Assembly: GCA_014376805.1 (NCBI GenBank)
Contig: JACMQU010000042.1
Coordinates: forward strand, 1 to 38,706
DNA: 38,706 nucleotides
Direction: 5' to 3'
From: Bacteroidia bacterium
GTDB taxonomy: Bacteria; Bacteroidota; Bacteroidia; UKL13-3
Shown here: in pieces, positions 7,262 to 15,907 of the stretch
How the letters are laid out: each line of letters begins with the position of its first letter
Numbering within the stretch: the stretch's first letter is position 1
Made by a program: the position numbers and the translations under genes
Notes under the pieces: model-generated
Told to the model about the DNA's origin: nothing
The model's input: only the letters and a program-made list of their open reading frames with translations
The model's database searches: none

Positions 7262-8511
7262 GCACGGTACTTAGAAATATATTTTATAATCTATTTCTTT
7301 GGCTGTTGTTTTTTCATCCACATACAGCCGGTGCAAGATCAATCAGCGTAAAACCACTGCACTTCACAAAAACACTTTCCCTGGCAATCCAACAGGCAAA
7401 TCCACAGGATACCATTTGGGTTCAGCAGGGAACTTATAAAGAAGGGAATATTTTAATTAATAAACCTTTAACAATTATCGGTATTAATTACCCGGTAATT
7501 GATGGCGATAGCAAGGTAGAAAACATTTCCGTTAAATCTAGTTATGTTTCCGTTAGCGGTTTAAAAATCATAAATTCGGGTTATTCAAACATGGAAGATT
7601 ATGCTGGTATCAGAATTTACGGTAACAGTTTTGTTCGCATTCAAAACAATATATTTGAAAATAATTTTTTCGGAATTTATCTCACCAATGCCAGCTATTG
7701 TTTTATTTCAAATAATACCTTAACGGGTCCTGAAAGAGAACAAAACAATGTTGGAAATGGAATTCACCTGTGGAAATCAACCCATAATATAATTGTTGGG
7801 AATGTGATCAGAAAACACAGAGATGGCATCTATTTCGAATTTGTTAAGCATGGGCTCATTGCTCATAACTTAAGTGAACAGAACCTTCGTTATGGCTTAC
7901 ATTTTATGTTCTCCGATTCTGATACTTATTATGGTAATACATTTATAAATAATGGAGCGGGTGTGGCTGTTATGTATAGTAGAAATGTTTTAATGCTTAA
8001 AAATTATTTTATCAGAAACTGGGGTAGTTCTGCCTATGGCTTATTATTGAAGGACATAAGAGACAGTAAGGTTTTTGGTAATACTTATGAAAAAAATTCA
8101 ATTGGAATTTATATGGATGGTTGTAGTAGAACTTTGTTTTCTAAAAACAACTTTACAAACAATGGTTATGCTTTAAAAATGCAGGCAAGTTGCGACGAAA
8201 ACGACTTTAGGTTCAATAATTTTAAATTAAATACCTTTGATTATGTAACCAATGGTTTTACTGTTTTAAACCGGTTGCAATACAATTACTGGGACAGATA
8301 TAATGGCTTTGATTTGAATAAGGATGGTGTAGGTGATCAGCCGTTCCGACCTATGAATATGCTATCAGGTATTATAGAAAAATATCCCGCATCGGTTATT
8401 TTAATTAAAAGTTTGATGGCCGAATTACTGGATATACTTGAAAAAATAATTCCCTTTCTTACCCCTGAAAATTTAAGAGATGAAACACCTTTAATTAAAC
8501 CTGTGGCATGA
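7258..8511 (+). CDS. nosD: NosD, periplasmic copper-site maturation protein
   Basis: A 417-residue protein with an N-terminal signal (FYNLFLWLLFFHPHTAGARS) and a right-handed parallel beta-helix of CASH/PbH1 repeats: many Asn-rich turns such as YCFISNNTLTG, NIIVGNVIRKHRDGIYFE and GLLLKDIRDSKVFGNTY. The segment WDRYNGFDLNKDGVGDQPFRP near residue 350 is a recognised feature of NosD proteins. NosD works with the NosFY ABC transporter to supply the sulfide/copper assembly of CuZ. It starts inside the stop of the NosL fusion gene and ends with a four-base ATGA overlap with nosF, so the three genes are translationally coupled. Confidence 0.95.
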   Translation: MSTVLRNIFYNLFLWLLFFHPHTAGARSISVKPLHFTKTLSLAIQQANPQDTIWVQQGTYKEGNILINKPLTIIGINYPVIDGDSKVENISVKSSYVSVSGLKIINSGYSNMEDYAGIRIYGNSFVRIQNNIFENNFFGIYLTNASYCFISNNTLTGPEREQNNVGNGIHLWKSTHNIIVGNVIRKHRDGIYFEFVKHGLIAHNLSEQNLRYGLHFMFSDSDTYYGNTFINNGAGVAVMYSRNVLMLKNYFIRNWGSSAYGLLLKDIRDSKVFGNTYEKNSIGIYMDGCSRTLFSKNNFTNNGYALKMQASCDENDFRFNNFKLNTFDYVTNGFTVLNRLQYNYWDRYNGFDLNKDGVGDQPFRPMNMLSGIIEKYPASVILIKSLMAELLDILEKIIPFLTPENLRDETPLIKPVA

Positions 8512-9227
8512 TTGAAATAATTGATCTCAGTAAAAAATACAGGCATACGCAAGTCTTGCACCATATTAATTTAAAATTTGAAACAGGGATGGTTGCCGGA
8601 TTAATTGGCCCCAATGGTACGGGTAAAACAACGCTTATTAAATGTATTTTGGGCCTAACTCATTTTTTAGAAGGAGCAATCCTTGTACAGGGAAAATCAA
8701 TTAGTAAACAATCCGGTTACCGCAATTTAATTGGTTACATGCCGCAAACAGGCAATTACCCCGAAAACATGAAGGTATCCCAATTGTTCGCTATGATAAG
8801 GGAAATAAGAAGCAATCAAACAACCATTGATGATGATTTACTTTATCGCTTCGGACTTGAAAACAGTTTAAATAAATATATGGGTCAGCTATCCGGTGGA
8901 ACTGTACAAAAAGTAAGTGCTGTGCTCGCATTTATGTTCGATCCGCCTATACTTATCCTGGATGAACCAACGGCTGGTTTAGATCCGCTTGCCGCTGAAA
9001 TACTAAAGGAAAAAATAAGTAAATCAGCACAAAATAAATTAGTAATCATTACTTCTCATGTTTTAAACGATCTTGATGAACTTGCTTCACATATTGTGTT
9101 TCTACAGGAAGGTAAATTAGCTTTTTTTGAAGAGATTACCGTGCTTAAAAACAAATACAGGGAACAAAAATTAGGCAAAGTAATTACGCAAATAATGGGA
9201 GTTAAAGAAAAAAAGCAACATGCTTAA
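8508..9227 (+). CDS. nosF: NosF, ABC transporter ATP-binding subunit
   Basis: A 239-residue ABC ATPase. Walker A is GPNGTGKT (residues 34-41), the signature is LSGGTVQKV, Walker B is ILILDEPTAGLDP, and the switch His is in ITSHVLNDLDE. It energises NosY in the membrane; with NosD the complex is required for NosZ CuZ maturation. The start overlaps the nosD stop by four bases and the end overlaps the nosY start by eight bases, so stoichiometric coupled translation is likely. Confidence 0.95.
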   Translation: MIEIIDLSKKYRHTQVLHHINLKFETGMVAGLIGPNGTGKTTLIKCILGLTHFLEGAILVQGKSISKQSGYRNLIGYMPQTGNYPENMKVSQLFAMIREIRSNQTTIDDDLLYRFGLENSLNKYMGQLSGGTVQKVSAVLAFMFDPPILILDEPTAGLDPLAAEILKEKISKSAQNKLVIITSHVLNDLDELASHIVFLQEGKLAFFEEITVLKNKYREQKLGKVITQIMGVKEKKQHA

Positions 9228-9987
9228 AATTATTAAATACCTGTTGCTCGATATACTCAAAAGCAAATTCATCAATGTGTATATGTTGGTGCTGTTTCTG
9301 CTGGGAATGGGATTATTTAACATTACAGAGGATACCGAAAAAGGAGTTTTGGCTGTTAGCAATGTTTCGCTTATTATTATTCCTTTAATAGGAATGATCT
9401 TTACCGTTACGCATATTTATAATTCAACGGATTTTATCCGCCTCTTACTTACACAACCTGTTAACAGAAGTCTGGTATTTATGAGCCAGTATATTGCTAC
9501 AACACTTTCTTTGGTTTACGCATTTACAGTGGGCATCGGTTTATCCTTTATTTGTTTCACTGATGGTTCCTATGCCTTCCAGATTCTGTTTAATGGAATT
9601 ATTTTAAGTATCGTTTTTTCTTCCCTATCATTTTTGATCGCAACACAAATTAAAGAAAAAATGAAAGGAATGGGAATATCCATTCTGATCTGTTTGTACT
9701 TTCTGGCCTTGTATGATGGCCTCTTATTAATTATTATACAGGCAATGAGTGATTATCCTGTTGAAAAATATACGATAGCTCTGGCATTATTAAATCCCGT
9801 AGATTTATGCAGAATTCTGATTATGTTTAGTATGGATATCTCGGCCTTAATGGGAATTACCGGTGCAGTATTGCAAATGTTTCTGGGTACTGTATCAGGC
9901 AAAATATTAATATATTTATCATTGCTGATTTGGGCAATTTTACCTTTGTGGATAGCGGCCAGAAAATTTGAACGTAAAGATTTTTAA
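9220..9987 (+). CDS. nosY: NosY, ABC transporter permease
   Basis: A 255-residue integral membrane protein with about six hydrophobic helices, for example INVYMLVLFLLGMGLF, VSLIIIPLIGMIFTV, the AFTVGIGLSFICF region, and ILIYLSLLIWAILPLWIAA at the C terminus. The amphipathic segment FIRLLLTQPVNRS resembles the ABC-2 permease coupling region. It is the partner of NosF, whose gene it overlaps by eight bases. It is the last gene of the nos operon; a stable hairpin begins six bases after its stop. Confidence 0.93.
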   Translation: MLKIIKYLLLDILKSKFINVYMLVLFLLGMGLFNITEDTEKGVLAVSNVSLIIIPLIGMIFTVTHIYNSTDFIRLLLTQPVNRSLVFMSQYIATTLSLVYAFTVGIGLSFICFTDGSYAFQILFNGIILSIVFSSLSFLIATQIKEKMKGMGISILICLYFLALYDGLLLIIIQAMSDYPVEKYTIALALLNPVDLCRILIMFSMDISALMGITGAVLQMFLGTVSGKILIYLSLLIWAILPLWIAARKFERKDF

Positions 9988-9992
9988 GGGTA

Positions 9993-10035
9993 ACCCATTT
10001 AGGTTGTCTTTTCATTTCTACCTGCTAAAATGGGT
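9993..10035 (+). terminator. Hairpin after the nos operon
   Basis: ACCCATTT (9993-10000) pairs perfectly with AAATGGGT (10028-10035). The adjoining AGGT (10001-10004) pairs with ACCT (10020-10023) across a four-base bulge, giving a 12-bp stem with a 15-base loop. It begins six bases after the nosY stop. There is no strong T-run downstream, so it may act as a 3'-end stabiliser or a weak terminator. Confidence 0.45.
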
Positions 10036-10062
10036 AAATCCTCTTAGTTATAAATTAAGAAC

Positions 10063-10512
10063 CTACCCCTTTTGCTGCTCGTTTAAATAACTATGTAACG
10101 CAACTTTACACTGACCCATTTTATTGATCCCCAGGTTTTTTAGGACAAGATTTTCCAATACAGAATATTTAGGAATAAGTATTTTTACAGGAGGGTTGAA
10201 AACAGTTGCCTTACTTAAAATTACTATCGTTTTGGTGTAAGCAAATATCTCTCTGCCGAATTTATACCAACTGCAAAATCCCTCAGATGTCATACGCAGT
10301 TCCACTTATCAAAAAAACATCAATTATATCATTATACTAACCTTCATCTTTTACATTGGTTTTAAATAAGCGACCTCTTAAAATCAGATACCCATAAATA
10401 TCCATCATTCCATCTAATGCCCCTGCATATTCAAACATTTCGCTATTATAATAAGAGACAATATCAGGTTAAATGGCACCAATGTTATTTCCTGATTCTG
10501 CAAGTTCTATTG
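10063..10512 (-). pseudogene. Decayed minus-strand gene remnants of unknown identity
   Basis: Between nosY and the next gene, the minus strand holds two stretches that read like coding sequence but do not form an intact gene. One is an 80-codon frame at 10063-10305 (…KILIPKYSVLENLVLKN…). The other, at 10337-10512, reads ELAESGNNIGAI, a stop, then PDIVSYYNSEMFEYAGALDG and onward to KDEG. The amino-acid texture is natural, but starts are missing and stops interrupt it. I cannot name the family. The small frame at 10063-10305 could instead be an intact orphan gene. Confidence 0.3.
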
Positions 10513-10627
10513 GGTGTTAAATCCAGCTAAGTTATAATAAAATAAAAAACTGATGATCATCATATAAAATGTGCATGATCTGTTCATTCCTTTGCATGAA
10601 ATTACGTTTTAAAATATACAATTGAAA

Positions 10628-12442
10628 ATGACAGCTTCATCACAACATACTTTTCATATTCCCGTTCTTGGCTTATCTTATTCCATAGATTCGCCGGTTA
10701 AAGTTGCCAGGTTTGGCATATCCAGCGTTATTTCAATTGTTCAGGATGATCTGATAGAACAAATGCGGCAATTACATTCAGAAAAAGTTAATGAGCCTTA
10801 TATATTGATTCCTAAAACCGACATCGATCACCGGGCAAAACGGATCACCGCTTATCTTAATTTAATGAATACAATCGTTAACAAACAGATCGAAGCAATG
10901 AAGCAGGAATCATTTGATGCTGGCAGTGAGCTTATAAAATATTTTGAAATGCTCCCTGAAAATGCACCTGCTAAAATTGAATATCGCAAGATGCTGGTCA
11001 CAGAAGGTATAGCTAAAAAATATTATCAGAATGAGTTAAGAAAAAAAATTATAGCGGGTGCCATCGACGTTAATATCATGACTAAAATTGACAACCTGAA
11101 TTATTCACCGGATAACGGGGAACCGCTTCCTGCTGAGTACTCCGATGCAATGTCTGCCTTACGTGGGTTTGCTAATAGTACTTTAAATTCAGCCATTGTT
11201 TTTTCTGCGGGTTTAAATCCTCGATTGTTCAGTTATCTTGAAACATTTTCAAATTTTTTACCAGATCATCTGGGATTCATGAAAAAGAAAATTATTCTTA
11301 AAGTAAGTGACTATCGTTCCGCATTGGTTCAGGGAAAATACCTGGCAAAAAAAGGGCTTTGGATTTCTGAGTTTCGTATAGAGTCGGGATTAAATTGTGG
11401 AGGACATGCCTTTCCTACCGAAGGATATTTATTAGGTCCGATATTGGAAGAATTCAAACAAAAAAAACAGGAACTCGCTACTGAGTTATTTGGATTATAT
11501 AAAGCGGCATTAGCGTTCAAAAACATACCCTTGTTATTATTTAAACCCGAATTTCGCATCACTGTGCAAGGTGGCATAGGAACAGCATCAGAAGATGCCT
11601 TTTTAAGGAGTTATTACCCTATTAATGGAACCGGGTGGGGAAGCCCATTTCTTCTTGTACCCGATGCTACTTGCGTTGATGAGATTACCCTCCAAAAACT
11701 TGCAAACGCAAAACAGGATGATTATTATTTAAGTCATGCTTCACCTTTAGGAGTACCGTTTAATAATTTTAGATCCAGCACTTCCGAATCACAAAGAAAA
11801 TTAAGGATTGAAAAAAACAGGCCAGGCAGTCCTTGTTACAAAAAATATCTTGCATTTAATACAGAGTTTACTCAAAAACCCATTTGCCAGGCTTCGAGGC
11901 AATATCAGAGACTTAAATTAAAAGAACTTGATACATTAAACCTGCGTGTAGAAGAATATAAAATAAAGCATACAGAAATTGTAGAAAAAGATTGCCTGTG
12001 CGAAGGCCTTTCTTCCTCGGCACTGATAAAAAATGAGATGCCGGTTCCACATCATTTGAATGCCGTTACTATTTGCCCCGGACCAAACCTTGCGTATTTT
12101 TCAGGCATTTTTTCTTTGGAAGAAATTGTCTCGCATATTTATGGTCGCATTAATATCCTTAATTCACTTTCACGATCGCACATGTTTGTAAATGAATTGA
12201 AAATGTATATTGATTATTTAAAGGAAGAAGTGAAGAAGAACAGTAAAGTTTTTTCAGAAAAGCAAGCCAGGTATTTATCCGGGTTTAAAGCAAACCTGTT
12301 GGATGGTATAGAATATTATTTAAATCTAGTGCCAAACATGCCTCATGAGGCCGCTCATTTAAAACAGAGAATGACAGAAGAAATGATCCGTATGAAAAAC
12401 AATTTAAGCGCAATGTTTATACAAAAATCATCTGTAGTTTAG
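10628..12442 (+). CDS. Conserved-looking protein of unknown function, Cys-rich, possible FMN-type TIM barrel
   Basis: A 604-residue soluble protein starting at ATG 10628 (a TTG two codons upstream is an alternative). No signal peptide or membrane helix is seen. Strongly motif-like segments are VARFGISSVISI near the N terminus, IESGLNCGGHAFPTEG in the middle, then RITVQGGIGTA, GTGWGSPFLLVP and LSHASPLGVPF. The Gly-rich strand-end motifs recall nitronate monooxygenase/IMP-dehydrogenase TIM barrels, but this is a weak resemblance. The C-terminal part carries scattered cysteines (SPCYKK, PICQAS, DCLCEGL, TICPGP) that could bind a metal or cluster. It ends in a helical, Lys/Glu-rich tail. It lies downstream of nos on the same strand but is separated by 640 bases, so co-regulation is unproven. 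Confidence 0.75.
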   Translation: MTASSQHTFHIPVLGLSYSIDSPVKVARFGISSVISIVQDDLIEQMRQLHSEKVNEPYILIPKTDIDHRAKRITAYLNLMNTIVNKQIEAMKQESFDAGSELIKYFEMLPENAPAKIEYRKMLVTEGIAKKYYQNELRKKIIAGAIDVNIMTKIDNLNYSPDNGEPLPAEYSDAMSALRGFANSTLNSAIVFSAGLNPRLFSYLETFSNFLPDHLGFMKKKIILKVSDYRSALVQGKYLAKKGLWISEFRIESGLNCGGHAFPTEGYLLGPILEEFKQKKQELATELFGLYKAALAFKNIPLLLFKPEFRITVQGGIGTASEDAFLRSYYPINGTGWGSPFLLVPDATCVDEITLQKLANAKQDDYYLSHASPLGVPFNNFRSSTSESQRKLRIEKNRPGSPCYKKYLAFNTEFTQKPICQASRQYQRLKLKELDTLNLRVEEYKIKHTEIVEKDCLCEGLSSSALIKNEMPVPHHLNAVTICPGPNLAYFSGIFSLEEIVSHIYGRINILNSLSRSHMFVNELKMYIDYLKEEVKKNSKVFSEKQARYLSGFKANLLDGIEYYLNLVPNMPHEAAHLKQRMTEEMIRMKNNLSAMFIQKSSVV

Positions 12443-12584
12443 TAAGTTAAATTTAAATGGGAGATTAAAGTAAGTATAACTGTTAAAACTCTTATAGGTT
12501 CTAATAAATTATTGTTAATAAATGGTTGATCCTGATAAAAATCCAATAATTTTTTAATTCTTTAAGGCAATAGATAATAAAATG
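12443..12584. other. Intergenic spacer downstream of the 604-residue protein gene
   Basis: About 140 AT-rich bases without a credible gene. The only structured element nearby is the hairpin at 12585-12615, which could also end plus-strand transcription from the gene upstream. Confidence 0.4.
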
Positions 12585-12661
12585 AAAAAGCCCCCAGCAG
12601 AGCCAGGGGCCTTTTCTAGCCTATGAAACAACTTGAAAGGTCTACCCCTAGCCTTCCAAGC
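12585..12661 (-). ncRNA. Candidate structured small RNA, about 77 nt
   Basis: The minus strand has a -7 element TACCTTTG at 12673-12666, then two strong hairpins, then a U-run. Hairpin 1 pairs 12652-12660 with 12632-12640: nine base pairs including one G-U, with an 11-base loop containing AGGGG. Hairpin 2 (12586-12615) has four A-U pairs, a G-C, then CCCC/GGGG, and is followed by five U residues (12589-12585), as in a Rho-independent terminator. Start and end fit a 77-nt transcript that begins at the base of hairpin 1. The plus-strand frame through it is not gene-like. A known Bacteroidota RNA family (for example Flavo-1) is possible and untested here. Confidence 0.55.
12586..12615. terminator. 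GC-rich terminator hairpin, probably bidirectional
   Basis: Arms AAAAG-CCCCC and GGGG-CCTTTT form a stem with one imperfect position around a loop of about ten bases. There are T-runs on both sides: five on the minus strand and four on the plus strand. It would end the candidate minus-strand RNA and could also stop readthrough from the 604-residue protein gene. Confidence 0.6.
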
Positions 12662-12665
12662 CCAA

Positions 12666-12673
12666 CAAAGGTA
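12666..12673 (-). promoter_or_regulatory. -7 promoter element of the candidate small RNA
   Basis: Read on the minus strand this is TACCTTTG, an exact match to TAnnTTTG, placed five to six bases before the predicted RNA start. At the N19 position upstream the sequence is CATT rather than TTTG, so the -33 element is poor. Confidence 0.45.
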
Positions 12674-12856
12674 ATAAAACGTAATATTATCTAATGTCAT
12701 ATTTTGGTATTATTAGTATTAAGTTGAAATTATATTTTTTCGCATTTGCAACACCTAATTTCATATGCTGACTTTACATTACCTGATGTGCAATCATTTG
12801 CATCTTTGCGTGCTATAGTGTAGGTTGCCGGTATAATCATCTTTTATTCCCTTAAA

Positions 12857-15800
12857 TTGAACCAGTTTTTAATCCGTTTTACTTTTTTTTTAATAGCTTT
12901 CTCTCAAACCTTACCAGGTTTAAGTGCTCAAATAATTTACAAATATGGTTTAGATAAAGGACTCTCCCAAAGCACTGTTTACGCCATGTTGCAGGATCAC
13001 CTTGGATTTTTATGGGTTGGCACTGCAGATGGTCTCAATCGTTTTGACGGTAATACTTTTAAGACGTATAGGTTTTCGGATCAACAGCTAAAAAATGGCG
13101 CAAGTAATTTTATAAGTGGATTGTTAATTGAAGATACTGCACATAATATTTGGTTTGGAACCAACCACATTATAGGTAAATATAATTTTCAAACTAATAA
13201 ATTAGAAAAAATTCCCATTAAATTAAAAAATATTTACGGAAATATTTTTATTTTAAAAGTTAATCAGGATGAAATATGGTTTAACTGGACATATTATATT
13301 GTTAATTTTAAGTTTAAAACAGGCTCAATCACTTACTACAATATTCCGGATGTTGATCCGAAATATGATTATTACCGGAGTTTTGTAACAGATAATAAAG
13401 GCAAAATGTGGGTGAATACAAATCATGGAATAACCTGTTTTGACACCGATAGAAAACAATTTAAATTATACCCATTTCCTTCAGAATATACTGCTTCAAA
13501 CGGGTATTTAAATCTCTTAGCTATTGGTAATGATGAAAGTAAAATAATTAATTCTTCAAAAGGATTGCTTCGTGTAAAATGTAACCCGTTAAAAATTGAG
13601 ATTATCGTTTCTGAATTTATTCATAAGACAATAACAGGGTTGTTAATTTCAGACGATAAATTGATATTAGGGATACCTGGAATTGGATTAGATTTTTATG
13701 ATTTAAAAACATTCACTTTAAGTAAAAGAATAACCGAAGGTGCATCATCATATCAGTTAAGTAACCGCATCTTTACCATGCTTTATAAAGACAACTCCAA
13801 TAATCTCTGGATTGGGATGGATGGTTTTGGTTTGAACAGTTTGAACCTTGAACCGGAGAAGTTTAAATTATATAATAGAGACCAATTTCCTAATTGGCCT
13901 GCATGTGGAAATTTCATTAAAAACTTTTTAAAATCTGGAGACACCTTGTTTTTTGGTACGCATGAATATGGTTTATGGGGGCTATCGTTAAATGAAAATA
14001 AATTCTTTCCTTTACCAATGCCCGCAAAATTCGGTAAGGTTATAACCGGTATTTTTGCCTACAGTAAAAATGAAATACTAATTGGGGGTATTTCAAGTGC
14101 TATAATTTATAATCTATATTCACATCATACAAAAGAAATCACTTTTAAACTTATTGAAAAAGGTCGCAACATAAATATATTAAGTATTTATCCTTTTAAA
14201 GATGGATCAATAATGGCTGCTACACTCATTGGTAATTATTATTATAATGGCGGGTCGAAGTTTATCTTTAAAAATATCGAAGCACATAATTCTTATTCTG
14301 TAGCAATATTTCATGATCAAAAAAAACGGATTTGGGTTAGTTCAATTATGGGTGGAGCCATTTCAAGATATCATAAAAAAGGCGGCGAACTTTTCTATAC
14401 AGATTATTTATTGCATCAAAATAACGTAAGAGGCTTTTATGAAGACACCTCTAAACACCATTTGTGGATGGCAAGCGAACAGGGGTTAATAGATTATAAC
14501 CTTAAAACAGAAAAATATATTCTAATTTCAAAAAAGGATGGTTTAACTGAAAATTATCTATACTCGGTATTACCTGGTAAAGGCGATGAATTATGGCTGA
14601 GCGGTAATAAAGGTTTAATATGTTTTCATTCTGCTTCAGGCAAAGTTGAAAATTATGATCCGTCTGATGGTTTGCAATCGAATGAGTTTAATACAGGCTC
14701 TGCATATCAATCGCACGACGGTTACTTGTATTTTGGCGGGGTAAACGGGTTTAACAGGTTTAATCCAAAAAGAATAACTATTAACAAGCATAAACCAGTT
14801 ATTGCTTTAACAGGCTTAAAGATTATGGATATACATTTACCTGATACTGTTAATTCTATTAGCCTTAAAAAAATTGTTTTGCCATATGATCAAAACACCC
14901 TTTCCATAGAGTTTACAGCACTTGAAATGAGCAGGCCGGATAAAGTGAAATCCAAATACAAACTGGTGGGTGCAGATCCGTATTGGGTTGATGAACCTGA
15001 AAAAAGAATGGTAAGGTACCCTAATCTTCAGCCCGGATCTTACAAATTTTTAGCCATGGCATGCAATAGCGATGAAATATGGAGCAAAGAATATTTGCTG
15101 CTTGAAGTAACTATTGAAAAACCCTGGTGGCTTAATTGGCATATTTTATTCATTGAATTCATTGGCATTTTATTGCTGATAACCGGTGCTGTAAAATGGT
15201 TTATAAAAAGTAAACTCAATGAAAAACAAAGAGAACTCAACAGGTTAAATTCTATTCATGCTGAACGCGAAAGAATTAGCAGGGATATGCATGACGACCT
15301 CGGAAGCGGATTAACCAGGATATCAATTTTAAGTCAGTTACTTAAACAAAATATGAATGAAGATTTAAGAAAACAACAGGTTGATAAAATTGCAGATACT
15401 GCCGGTGAACTTGTTGACAATATGAGTAACCTGGTATGGACTATGAATCCGGGTAATGATACGCTTCAAAATTTATTAGCTTATTTGCGTCAATATATAT
15501 TTCACTTTTTCGAGAATACAACCCTTACCCCTGCCATAAATTTTGATGAGACAGATAATGATATTTCTATTACCCCTGAAATAAGAAAAAATGTATTTCT
15601 TATCATAAAAGAAACCTGTAACAATTCATTAAAATATGCGCAAGCTACTAACATCAGCATCACTTTTAACAGTTGCGCCAACCAATGCGTGTTTACCATA
15701 AAAGATAACGGGAAAGGGTTTGATATAAATAACACCAGAAGATTTGGAAACGGACTTACCAATATGCGCAAACGCATGCAAGATATTGGTGGCACATTTG

Positions 15801-15862
15801 AAATTATTTCACAACCGGAAGCCGGTACACAAACCAGCATAGCTTTTGAAATACGCAATTAA
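12857..15862 (+). CDS. Propeller/Y_Y_Y sensor histidine kinase (HisKA_3 type)
   Basis: A 1001-residue membrane sensor. The TTG start at 12857 is chosen because the next 25 residues form a signal peptide ending ...PGLSAQ and no ATG occurs before it ends. The periplasmic part (about 26-700) has two-component-regulator propeller repeats (FLWVGTADGLNRFDG, NLWIGMDGFGLNSL, HLWMASEQGLIDYN, ELWLSGNKGLICF). A Y_Y_Y domain follows (KYKLVGADPYWV). One membrane helix lies near residue 770. The HisKA_3 motif ERISRDMHDDLGSGL has the phospho-accepting H812, and the HATPase has NNSLKYA, GKGFD and GNGLTNMRKRM. There is no fused receiver; the NarL-type regulator 45 bases downstream is its evident partner. A CATCTTTG at 12801-12808 could be an imperfect -7 element. 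Confidence 0.92.
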   Translation: MNQFLIRFTFFLIAFSQTLPGLSAQIIYKYGLDKGLSQSTVYAMLQDHLGFLWVGTADGLNRFDGNTFKTYRFSDQQLKNGASNFISGLLIEDTAHNIWFGTNHIIGKYNFQTNKLEKIPIKLKNIYGNIFILKVNQDEIWFNWTYYIVNFKFKTGSITYYNIPDVDPKYDYYRSFVTDNKGKMWVNTNHGITCFDTDRKQFKLYPFPSEYTASNGYLNLLAIGNDESKIINSSKGLLRVKCNPLKIEIIVSEFIHKTITGLLISDDKLILGIPGIGLDFYDLKTFTLSKRITEGASSYQLSNRIFTMLYKDNSNNLWIGMDGFGLNSLNLEPEKFKLYNRDQFPNWPACGNFIKNFLKSGDTLFFGTHEYGLWGLSLNENKFFPLPMPAKFGKVITGIFAYSKNEILIGGISSAIIYNLYSHHTKEITFKLIEKGRNINILSIYPFKDGSIMAATLIGNYYYNGGSKFIFKNIEAHNSYSVAIFHDQKKRIWVSSIMGGAISRYHKKGGELFYTDYLLHQNNVRGFYEDTSKHHLWMASEQGLIDYNLKTEKYILISKKDGLTENYLYSVLPGKGDELWLSGNKGLICFHSASGKVENYDPSDGLQSNEFNTGSAYQSHDGYLYFGGVNGFNRFNPKRITINKHKPVIALTGLKIMDIHLPDTVNSISLKKIVLPYDQNTLSIEFTALEMSRPDKVKSKYKLVGADPYWVDEPEKRMVRYPNLQPGSYKFLAMACNSDEIWSKEYLLLEVTIEKPWWLNWHILFIEFIGILLLITGAVKWFIKSKLNEKQRELNRLNSIHAERERISRDMHDDLGSGLTRISILSQLLKQNMNEDLRKQQVDKIADTAGELVDNMSNLVWTMNPGNDTLQNLLAYLRQYIFHFFENTTLTPAINFDETDNDISITPEIRKNVFLIIKETCNNSLKYAQATNISITFNSCANQCVFTIKDNGKGFDINNTRRFGNGLTNMRKRMQDIGGTFEIISQPEAGTQTSIAFEIRN

Positions 15863-15907
15863 TGTTAGTATGAAAGCAATATTTAACCGCTAATCTTGCT
15901 AAGACAT

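Noticed and set aside
12621-12695. Short plus-strand leader peptide starting at the ATG at 12623 (MKQLERS...)
   Set aside because: The same bases are better explained by the minus-strand RNA with promoter, hairpins and terminator. The peptide has no ribosome binding signal or homology that I can see.
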